NCBI GenBank assembly: GCA_025358025.1
Contig: JANYKW010000174.1
Location: 1-64,000 of the forward strand
Reading direction: 5' to 3'
Source: Bacteroidia bacterium
GTDB lineage: Bacteria; Bacteroidota; Bacteroidia; Bacteroidales; Prolixibacteraceae
Length of the DNA stretch: 64,000 nucleotides
Shown: one piece after another, positions 53,989-62,199 of the stretch
Numbering within the stretch: position 1 is the stretch's first letter
Layout of the letters: each line of letters begins with the position of its first letter
Program-made: the position numbers and the translations under genes
The notes under the pieces: generated by a model
What the model saw: the letters and a program-made list of their open reading frames with translations, nothing else
What the model was told of the DNA's origin: nothing
Database searches by the model: none

Positions 53989-55648
53989 GAAAATTAAAAT
54001 TCTGGTTATTGATGATAACAAAGATAACCTGGTCACTATGCAGGCTTTGATAAAAGAATCCTTTCCGAATGCTTTAATTTTAACGGCACAAAGCGGGATG
54101 AAAGGAGTTGAATTGGCAAAAGTATCGGAACCGGATATCATATTGCTCGATATAATTATGCCTGATATGGATGGCTTTACAGTCTGTAAAAAGCTGAAAA
54201 CCGATAATAAATTGTCGGATATACCCGTTGTATTTATTACTGCAATAAAGGGTGACAAAGAAAACCGCATCAAAGCCCTGGAAACGGGTGGAGATGCTTT
54301 TATTACGAAACCTGTCGACGCAAGCGAGTTAACTGCACAGATACGGGCCATGGTGAAAATCAGTGATGCCTCCAAGATGAAGAAATATGAGAAAGACCAC
54401 CTAGCGAAGCTGGTTGAAGAGCGGACTGAAGAATTGAATAATACCCATATTGCCACACTCAATCTGCTGGAGGATTTGAAAGCTGAAAACGAAAGAAGGG
54501 AGAAGTTGATGGGCGAATTGATCGTTGCCAAAGAGAAAGCCGAAGAAAGCGATAAGCTGAAGACGGCTTTTATCAACAATATCTCTCATGAGATCAGGAC
54601 ACCACTCAATGGTATTTTGGGTTTCGGAGAACTTTTGGCAGAATTGGAACTGACAGCCGATGAACGGAAGCAATACTACACCATTGTAAAGGAGTCAAGC
54701 CACCGCCTGATGAGTACAGTTTCTGATTACATAGACATGGCCAGGATCGTTTCGGGTAATATGGTTGTGCCCAAAAAAGAAATCCTCCTGCAACCATTAT
54801 TCCGTGAAATCATAGAAAATATGGAACAATTATGTTGCGAAAAAAAGATTGATTTTGAGGCTGTAATCCCAACAACACCTGTTGATATAATTCTTCATTC
54901 TGACGGTGAATATATTCGCAAAACATTTAATATACTTTTTGATAATGCCATTAAATTTACTCAAAAAGGCAGTATAAAGTGTGGATACCGTATTCTTTCA
55001 GGATTTCTTGAGTTTTTTGTTCAGGACACAGGGAAAGGTATTGCCAATCATAATCTTGAAATGATTTTTAAGATGTTCTCTCAGGAAGACTCTTCCCTGA
55101 CGCGTGGATATGAAGGCAGTGGGCTGGGGCTGTCCATCGCGCAAGGTTTGGTTAAATTGCTTGGAGGGACCATTACAGCGACTTCTGAAATTGGTAAAGG
55201 CTCTGTATTCTCATTTACAATTCCCTATGTTGAACCTGCCTTTTCTGATAAGAATGACACGGCGAAAGCAATAGAGTCAACCCTTTCCAACGATCCTCTG
55301 GTGCTTATTGCCGAAGACGAGGAGTCAAACTATTTGTATCTGGAAGTTCTAATGAAAATGATCGGGTGCAATTATATTCTTGTCACAGATGGAGCCCAGG
55401 CTGTTGAAAAATGCAAAGAAACCCCCAAAATAACATTGGTTCTGATGGATATTAAAATGCCGGTAATGAATGGGTTGGAAGCTACCAAACTTATACGCGA
55501 ATTCAGGCCTGGACTTCCCATCATTGCAACCACTGCCTGTGCACAAACCGGCGATGCAAATCACTTGCTGGCTGCCGGTTGCGATGGCTATCTTCCAAAA
55601 CCAATAAAAAAAGAGAATTTGCTGCAGTTGTTACAAAAGTACGCTTAA
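53978..55648 (+). CDS. REC-histidine kinase-REC protein
   Basis: A 556-residue cytoplasmic hybrid kinase: receiver 1 with Asp58 (LLDIIMPDMDG), coiled coil, dimerisation domain with His204 (NISHEIRTPLNG), ATPase domain (DTGKGIANHN, GSGLGLSIAQ) and receiver 2 with Asp491 (LMDIKMPVMNG). ATG 53978 was chosen because it begins directly before the receiver and overlaps the previous gene by only 11 bp; an upstream ATG at 53906 would add 24 non-family residues. It closes the sensory run. Confidence 0.9.
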   Translation: MESRKIKILVIDDNKDNLVTMQALIKESFPNALILTAQSGMKGVELAKVSEPDIILLDIIMPDMDGFTVCKKLKTDNKLSDIPVVFITAIKGDKENRIKALETGGDAFITKPVDASELTAQIRAMVKISDASKMKKYEKDHLAKLVEERTEELNNTHIATLNLLEDLKAENERREKLMGELIVAKEKAEESDKLKTAFINNISHEIRTPLNGILGFGELLAELELTADERKQYYTIVKESSHRLMSTVSDYIDMARIVSGNMVVPKKEILLQPLFREIIENMEQLCCEKKIDFEAVIPTTPVDIILHSDGEYIRKTFNILFDNAIKFTQKGSIKCGYRILSGFLEFFVQDTGKGIANHNLEMIFKMFSQEDSSLTRGYEGSGLGLSIAQGLVKLLGGTITATSEIGKGSVFSFTIPYVEPAFSDKNDTAKAIESTLSNDPLVLIAEDEESNYLYLEVLMKMIGCNYILVTDGAQAVEKCKETPKITLVLMDIKMPVMNGLEATKLIREFRPGLPIIATTACAQTGDANHLLAAGCDGYLPKPIKKENLLQLLQKYA

Positions 55649-55690
55649 ATTTAACTGCAGATTATTAACCGGCTAACAGACACCATTAAC

Positions 55691-57001
55691 ATGCTTGAAA
55701 AAAACAGTAGCAGGCTCATAAATGCCTGGGCATCTTTTGATTGGTCAAATTCAGTGTACAACCTTATTGTTACTACGGCAATTTTCCCGATTTATTACCT
55801 GAACACGACGCAAAACGCTTTTGGAGGTGAATTGGTTCAGTTTTTTGGCCTGGCAGTTAGAAATTCAGTGCTCTATTCGTACGCGCTATCCTTTTCTTTT
55901 TTGGTTATCGTATTTCTTGCTCCCATACTTTCCGGAATAGCAGATTATAGTGGTAGAAAAAAACGATTTATGCAGTTCTTTACTTACCTCGGATCCATGG
56001 CATGCATTGGATTGTATTTTTTTACCGGTGAAAATATTGAATATGGCATTACCTGCTCCGTTCTTGCCAGCATTGGCTTCGCTGGTTCGTTGGTGTTTTA
56101 CAACGGATTTTTGCCTGAGGTCGCTTCCGTCGACAGAATGGATAAAGTAAGTGCCAGAGGATTTGCCATGGGTTATGTAGGAAGCGTTATATTGCTGATA
56201 ATTAATCTTATAATATATCAGAAATTTGAATATTTTGGTTTTGCAACCGGGTTGTTAGCTACCCGTTTCGGATTTATTCTGGTCGGTATATGGTGGATGG
56301 GTTTTGCACAAATTGCTTTTTATTATTTAAAAGATCGTGGTACAGATAAACCTATCACGATTCATATTTTAAGCAATGGATTTAAAGAATTGAAGAAGGT
56401 ATACTTTGCTGTAAGTGATAAAACAGTCATGAAACGTTTTCTGATCTCATTTTTTCTTTTCAGTATGGGAGTGCAAACCGTTATGCTTTTAGCGCCCTTG
56501 TTTGGGGATAAGGAGGTTGGCATGGGCAGCGACGAAATGATTCTTGTTGTTCTGATTTTGCAAATAGTAGCTATTGCGGGAGCTTTCTTATTTGCCTGGA
56601 TTTCCAAACTTAAAGGCAATGGGTTTGCAATCAGTACGACCTTAATCATTTGGACAATCATCTGTATTGCAGGCTATTTTCTTAAAGAAAAGCGCTCATT
56701 TTACTGTTTGGCGGCTATGCTTGGACTGGTAATGGGTGGCATACAATCCATGTCAAGATCGACCTATTCAAAACTTATCCCGGGGGAAACGAAAGATACT
56801 GCTTCCTTTTTCAGCTTTTATGATATAACCGAAAAGCTTGCCATTGTGATTGGCTCATTTTCTTACGGATTTATTGACCAGATAACAGGAAGCATGCGCA
56901 ACAGCATGGTTTTTATGTCCCTGTTTTTCATTGCAGGTTATGTCATTCTTCAAATTGCCAATCTTAAAAAGAATTTGTACCCGGCATTTGCCGGTCATTA
57001 G
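55691..57001 (+). CDS. MFS transporter of the UMF1 (Atg22-like) family
   Basis: A 436-residue polytopic membrane protein with about 12 helices. The opening NAWASFDWSNSVYNLIV and the cytoplasmic loop LSGIADYSGRKKRFM are signatures of UMF1/Atg22-like exporters. The substrate is unknown; relatives export amino acids or other small metabolites. It follows the sensory run by 42 bp and may be co-transcribed. A short hairpin (TTAGATT/AATCTAA, 56998-57016) overlaps its stop. Confidence 0.87.
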   Translation: MLEKNSSRLINAWASFDWSNSVYNLIVTTAIFPIYYLNTTQNAFGGELVQFFGLAVRNSVLYSYALSFSFLVIVFLAPILSGIADYSGRKKRFMQFFTYLGSMACIGLYFFTGENIEYGITCSVLASIGFAGSLVFYNGFLPEVASVDRMDKVSARGFAMGYVGSVILLIINLIIYQKFEYFGFATGLLATRFGFILVGIWWMGFAQIAFYYLKDRGTDKPITIHILSNGFKELKKVYFAVSDKTVMKRFLISFFLFSMGVQTVMLLAPLFGDKEVGMGSDEMILVVLILQIVAIAGAFLFAWISKLKGNGFAISTTLIIWTIICIAGYFLKEKRSFYCLAAMLGLVMGGIQSMSRSTYSKLIPGETKDTASFFSFYDITEKLAIVIGSFSYGFIDQITGSMRNSMVFMSLFFIAGYVILQIANLKKNLYPAFAGH

Positions 57002-57031
57002 ATTCAACTAATCTAAAACAAAGGAAAACAC

Positions 57032-58861
57032 ATGAAGGGAGTATTGATTTTTTTACTGATCTGCCTTGGTTTTTCCGGGGCTTTTGCAAAAGAGTTCCAT
57101 GTTTCGGTTCAGGGAACCAAACAAAATGATGGTTCCCTTGCCAGACCGTTTAAAACCATTTCTGCTGCATCCCGGGTAGCACAGCCCGGAGACGTGGTTA
57201 CCGTTCATGAAGGAATCTACCGCGAATGGGTGAATCCTCCCCGTGGTGGAGAAAACGATGCAAGGCGTATTGTTTACCGTGCTGCCAAAGGAGAAAAAGT
57301 GGTCATCTCCGGTTCCGAGCCGGTCAAAGATTGGGAAAAGGTAAGTGGCGACTTGTGGAAAGTGGCGATCCCCAACGCTTTTTTTGGTGATTTCAATCCT
57401 TACAACGATCTGATTCACGGTGATTGGTTCAATCCCAAAGGTAGACAACACCATACCGGTTGCGTTTATCTGAACGGTAGTTGGATGATCGAAGCGATCA
57501 ACCTTGACGAGCTGATGAAACCTGCCGGTCAGGCACCCTTGTGGTTTGGACAGGTGGGCAAGGACACCACCACGATCTGGGCACAATTCAGGGAAGTTAA
57601 TCCGAACAGTGAGCAGGTGGAGATCAATATGAGGAAAGTGGTGTTTTATCCAAATAAAAATTTCATCAATTACATTACTGTAAGTGGTTTCATACTTGAG
57701 AATGCTGCCACAAACTGGGCACCACCGTCGGCCGAGCAGACCGGTATTATCGGCACCAACTGGAGTAAAGGCTGGATCATCGAAAATAACATCGTGCGCA
57801 ACTCGAAGTGTTCCGGCATCTCGCTGGGTAAATACGGCGACGAATTCGACAACACCAACGATGCAGGTGCTGCCGATCCATACACCGATTGCGTTCGTCG
57901 CGCCCTTAAAAACAGCTGGAATAAGGAAACCGTAGGCAGTCATCTTGTCCGCGACAATCACATATACAATTGTGAGCAGACCGGCATTGTCGGCAGCATG
58001 GGATGTGCATTCAGCACCGTTTCCGGCAATGATATTCACGATATTTACGTGCGCAGGCTATTTACCGGGGCAGAAATGGGGGGTATCAAATTTCATGGAG
58101 CAATTGATGTAAGGATCATTGGCAATCACATCTATCGGGTCGGTGGCGTTGCAGGTATCTGGCTCGACTGGATGGCACAGGGGGCTCAGGTAACAAATAA
58201 CTTACTGAACAACAACGATACGGACATCTTCTGCGAGATGCAGCACGGTCCACTCGTGATAGCCAACAACATCCTGTTATCGGCAAAAAGGTCTTTCTTA
58301 ATCAACGCAAAGGGGCTTGCCGTTGTGCATAACCTGATCCTTGGCCCCATCGAAAATGTTAAACTTGACAAACGGAATACTCCATTCCATCAGGCACATT
58401 CTACAGAGATTGCCGGCCTGTTTGATGCCCCCAGTGGTGACCACCGTTTCTACAATAACCTGTTTGTCTCCTCATGCAATGCCAAAGTTCTGGATAATTC
58501 CATACTTCCTGTATGGGCTGCCGGTAATGTCTTCACCAGGGGCACGCAAGCGTCGAAGTTTGATGTTGAAGCACTTGTCTTACCTGAATTTGACGCGGGC
58601 ACGAAGCTGACCGAGCAATCGGATGGCTGGTATCTTGAATTATCCGTCGATCCCGACTGGACTGATAAGCATAAGCGCCAGCTTGTCACCACCCAACTTC
58701 TCGGCAAAGCGAAAGTTCCAGGCCTCTCCTATGAAAATAGTGACGGAACAGTGCTCAAAATTGACACCGACTATTTCGGAAATAAACGTGACGATGCCAA
58801 TCCTTTCCCCGGGCCTTTTGAGATTCCGGGGAAAGGAACAATTAAGCTGAAAGTCTGGTAG
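57032..58861 (+). CDS. Secreted right-handed parallel beta-helix protein (possible glycosidase)
   Basis: A 609-residue exported protein. A signal peptide (VLIFLLICLGFSGAFAKE) is followed by FHVSVQGTKQNDGSLARPFK and a parallel beta-helix: repeated short segments such as IIENNIVRNSKCSGISL, HIYNCEQTGIVGS and VTNNLLNNNDTDIF. The fold is used by pectate lyases, GH28, GH141 and related enzymes. Because a GH106-type rhamnosidase follows, a GH141-like role in a rhamnose-containing glycan is possible but not proven. It starts a carbohydrate-degradation cluster. Confidence 0.78.
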   Translation: MKGVLIFLLICLGFSGAFAKEFHVSVQGTKQNDGSLARPFKTISAASRVAQPGDVVTVHEGIYREWVNPPRGGENDARRIVYRAAKGEKVVISGSEPVKDWEKVSGDLWKVAIPNAFFGDFNPYNDLIHGDWFNPKGRQHHTGCVYLNGSWMIEAINLDELMKPAGQAPLWFGQVGKDTTTIWAQFREVNPNSEQVEINMRKVVFYPNKNFINYITVSGFILENAATNWAPPSAEQTGIIGTNWSKGWIIENNIVRNSKCSGISLGKYGDEFDNTNDAGAADPYTDCVRRALKNSWNKETVGSHLVRDNHIYNCEQTGIVGSMGCAFSTVSGNDIHDIYVRRLFTGAEMGGIKFHGAIDVRIIGNHIYRVGGVAGIWLDWMAQGAQVTNNLLNNNDTDIFCEMQHGPLVIANNILLSAKRSFLINAKGLAVVHNLILGPIENVKLDKRNTPFHQAHSTEIAGLFDAPSGDHRFYNNLFVSSCNAKVLDNSILPVWAAGNVFTRGTQASKFDVEALVLPEFDAGTKLTEQSDGWYLELSVDPDWTDKHKRQLVTTQLLGKAKVPGLSYENSDGTVLKIDTDYFGNKRDDANPFPGPFEIPGKGTIKLKVW

Positions 58862-58923
58862 CAGAGAGGCTTCCTGCCCTAAGCCACATCGATTCTAAAA
58901 CCCTGAAAAATTAAGTTATAATT

Positions 58924-61900
58924 ATGAAAAGAACATTATTGTTGATTATCTGCCTTGCAGCGACCTTTTTTATCACATCCTGCGCGACAGACGACGGAAA
59001 AGTTGCAAACGGGAGACTTGAAACCGGCTTCATAACACCGCCCGACTCCATTCAAACCAGCATTTATTGGTATTGGATCTCCGACAATATTACGAAAGAA
59101 GGGGTAGTCAGAGACCTTCAGTCGATGAAGCAAGCCGGCATTAACCGGGCATTTATCGGTAATATCGGACTCGATAATATTCCTTACGGGAAAGTTACCA
59201 TGCTGAGCGAAGCATGGTGGGAAATCCTTCATGCAGCACTGAAAACAGCAACCGAATTGAACATTGAAATTGGGATTTTCAATTCACCGGGCTGGAGCCA
59301 ATCTGGTGGCCCCTGGATCAAGTCAGGGGATGCCATGCGCTACCTTATTTCCTCCGAGACAAATGTAAAGGGTCCATTGAAATTCTCTCAGAAATTGGAA
59401 AAGCCTATCGATATCTTTCAGGATATAAAAGTGATTGCCTGGCCAAAGCCAAAGAATGACCAACTGGTTTTGAACAGCCAAAACGGAACCATTGGCTCTT
59501 TACCCAAAATTGCCGGACTATCAAAAATCTGTGATGGTGATAAAAAATCAGGAATCACTTTCCCGGAGGGTAATGAATTCAACATCGACTTTGAAGCAAA
59601 GGAACCATTTACGGCCCGCAGCCTTTCTGTGCGATCCACAGAAAAACCCATGTTGGCGATGGCTCAATTTCAGGTAAAAGAGGCCAATGGCACCTACCGC
59701 ACCCTCTCTGAATTTCAGATTAACCGTACAAATACATCTCTCAGTGTAGGTTTTGAGCCGTATGCCCCGGTCGTGGTGTCATTTCCGGCTACCACCGCTA
59801 AAAATTTCCGTCTGACGATAAAAAATTCGAAACCCAATAGTGGACTTTCCGAGGTTGTCATTTCTGCCACCCCACGTGTTGAACGATATGCCGAAAAAAC
59901 CCTTGCCAAAATGCATCCGACACCGCTGCCTTACTGGAAGGACTATCAGTGGCCACAGCAAGCAGAAGTCGATGACAAAACAACCGTGATTGATGCTTCA
60001 AAAGTAGTTGATATTTCAAAAAATCTTTCAGCAGATGGAACGCTGAACTGGGATGTTCCTGAAGGTGAATGGGTTATCCTTCGCACCGGAATGACGCCAA
60101 CCGGAACTGTTAATAGTCCGGCATCACCCGAAGCCACAGGATACGAAGTGGATAAGATGAGCAAAACACTTGCAGAGAAACATTTCTACGGTCATATGGG
60201 TGAAATCCTGAAACGGATCCCTGAAGCCGACAGAAAAAGCTTCAAAGTGGTGGTTCAGGATAGCTATGAAACTGGCGGACAAAATTTTACTGATGGTTTT
60301 ATCGAAGAGTTTCAACAGAAATACGGCTACAACCCTGTTCCTTACCTTCCTGTTTACCAGGGGATGGTAGTCAACAGTCAGCTTGAATCGGATCGCTTCC
60401 TTTGGGATGTGCGACGCATGGTGGCCGACAAGGTGGCCTATGATTATGTTGGTGGACTGAGGGAGATTAGCCATAAACATGGATTGAAAACCTGGCTTGA
60501 AAATTACGGACACTGGGGTTTTCCGGGAGAATTTTTGATGTATGGCGGTCAGTCGGACGAAATAGGTGGTGAGTTCTGGAGCGAAGGAGAGCTTGGAAAC
60601 ATTGAAAACCGGGCAGCAACATCCTGTGGGCACATCTATGGAAAGAACAAAATCTCCGCCGAATCGAATACCTGCTCGGGAAAACCATTCAGCCGGTATC
60701 CTGGTACAATAAAACAACGGGGGGACCGTTTTTTTGCAGAAGGGATTAACAACACCCTGTTGCATGTATATATCACCCAACCTTATGAAGACAAGAATCC
60801 CGGAATGAATGCATGGTTCGGCAATGAGTTTAACCGTAAAAACACCTGGTTCTCACAGATGGATCTTTATACCCAATACCTGAAAAGGACGAATTTCATG
60901 CTTCAACAGGGATTGAATGTAGCCGATGCAGCCTATTTTATTGGGGAAGATGCTCCGAAAATGACCGGTGTCACTGATCCTGCCCTGCCTGTAGGATATC
61001 AGTTTGATTATATGAATGCTGAGGTGATCGAAAAATATATGACCGTTAAAGATGGCCTGATCACGCTCCCTCATGGTACGCAATACCGGATCATGGTATT
61101 GCCCAAGCTGGAAACCATGCGTCCCGAAGTCCTGGCCAAAATCAAGCTGCTGGTCAATGAGGGAGCAGTGATTCTTGGTCCGGCACCAAAGCGTTCGCCC
61201 AGTTTGCAGAACCAGCCCGAAGCTGACAAGCAGCTTCAGGCCATGGCTACTGAACTTTGGGGAGATGTGGATGGCGTGAAAGTGAAATCAGGAAAAGTTG
61301 GAAAAGGGATGATCATCAACGGGATGAGCATGAGCGAAGCCCTTGCTTTGATCAACTGTGTGCCTGACTGCAAGCTGCCGGAAGATCGTTCGATTCACTA
61401 CGGGCACCGCACATCGGGTGATGGTGAGATTTATTTTGTCTCCAACCAGACGACAGAAACTAAAATATTCAGTCCTGAGTTCAGGGTAAAAGGGATGCAG
61501 CCAGAGCTTTGGGAAGCTACAACAGGTTACACGCGCATCCTTCCGGCATACGAACAGAAAGAAAATACCACCGCTGTTCCTTTGAAACTGGAAGCCTACG
61601 AAAGTGTGTTTGTAGTCTTCCGCAAAACTGCGGGGAAGTCTGTGTCAGGTGGGGTGGAAGCCAATTACCCGGCACCTTCCCTTCTCAGCGAACTGAAAGG
61701 CCCGTGGATCGTCAACTTTAATGCTTTGCAGAGAGGACCGGAAGAAGCGGTTGTATTCGAAACGCTTCAGGACTGGACTGCTTCCCAGGATGATCGGATT
61801 AAATATTATTCAGGAACAGCGATTTATAACAGCAAATTCAACCTTGAGAAAATCCCTGCGAAGGGAAAAGTAATCATCAACCTGGGAAGTCTCACTGCCA

Positions 61901-62163
61901 TGGCTAAGGTTTCGCTGAATGGTACTTATGCAGGAGGAGTCTGGACCGTGCCATATCAGCTTGACATCACCAGCCTGGTTAAGACAGGTGAAAATGAACT
62001 GAAGATTGAAGTGGTGAATACCTGGGTAAACCGGTTGATTGGCGACAGCAAACTGCCGGTTGATCAAAGGCTGACCTGGTGTCCGGTGAATAATTACAAG
62101 GCGGATAGCCCTTTACAGCCCTCAGGATTGTTTGGTCCGGTGAAAATACAGTTGTTGAAGTAA
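58924..62163 (+). CDS. GH106-type alpha-L-rhamnosidase lipoprotein
   Basis: A 1079-residue exported lipoprotein (LLLIICLAATFFITSCATD, lipobox Cys about 20). The chain has the GH106 pattern: IYWYWISDNITKEGVVRDL near residue 47, INRAFIGNIG, NSPGWSQSGGPWI, then a second conserved region with DSYETGGQNFTDGF and LENYGHWGFPGEF, and C-terminal beta-sandwich domains (about 930-1079, LKGPWIVNF). GH106 enzymes remove alpha-L-rhamnose from pectin-type and other glycans. Length fits the family. It lies between the beta-helix gene and a second glycosidase. Confidence 0.85.
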   Translation: MKRTLLLIICLAATFFITSCATDDGKVANGRLETGFITPPDSIQTSIYWYWISDNITKEGVVRDLQSMKQAGINRAFIGNIGLDNIPYGKVTMLSEAWWEILHAALKTATELNIEIGIFNSPGWSQSGGPWIKSGDAMRYLISSETNVKGPLKFSQKLEKPIDIFQDIKVIAWPKPKNDQLVLNSQNGTIGSLPKIAGLSKICDGDKKSGITFPEGNEFNIDFEAKEPFTARSLSVRSTEKPMLAMAQFQVKEANGTYRTLSEFQINRTNTSLSVGFEPYAPVVVSFPATTAKNFRLTIKNSKPNSGLSEVVISATPRVERYAEKTLAKMHPTPLPYWKDYQWPQQAEVDDKTTVIDASKVVDISKNLSADGTLNWDVPEGEWVILRTGMTPTGTVNSPASPEATGYEVDKMSKTLAEKHFYGHMGEILKRIPEADRKSFKVVVQDSYETGGQNFTDGFIEEFQQKYGYNPVPYLPVYQGMVVNSQLESDRFLWDVRRMVADKVAYDYVGGLREISHKHGLKTWLENYGHWGFPGEFLMYGGQSDEIGGEFWSEGELGNIENRAATSCGHIYGKNKISAESNTCSGKPFSRYPGTIKQRGDRFFAEGINNTLLHVYITQPYEDKNPGMNAWFGNEFNRKNTWFSQMDLYTQYLKRTNFMLQQGLNVADAAYFIGEDAPKMTGVTDPALPVGYQFDYMNAEVIEKYMTVKDGLITLPHGTQYRIMVLPKLETMRPEVLAKIKLLVNEGAVILGPAPKRSPSLQNQPEADKQLQAMATELWGDVDGVKVKSGKVGKGMIINGMSMSEALALINCVPDCKLPEDRSIHYGHRTSGDGEIYFVSNQTTETKIFSPEFRVKGMQPELWEATTGYTRILPAYEQKENTTAVPLKLEAYESVFVVFRKTAGKSVSGGVEANYPAPSLLSELKGPWIVNFNALQRGPEEAVVFETLQDWTASQDDRIKYYSGTAIYNSKFNLEKIPAKGKVIINLGSLTAMAKVSLNGTYAGGVWTVPYQLDITSLVKTGENELKIEVVNTWVNRLIGDSKLPVDQRLTWCPVNNYKADSPLQPSGLFGPVKIQLLK

Positions 62164-62199
62164 AATAGTTTTTTTGATAATCGTGAATGGAATAAATAT

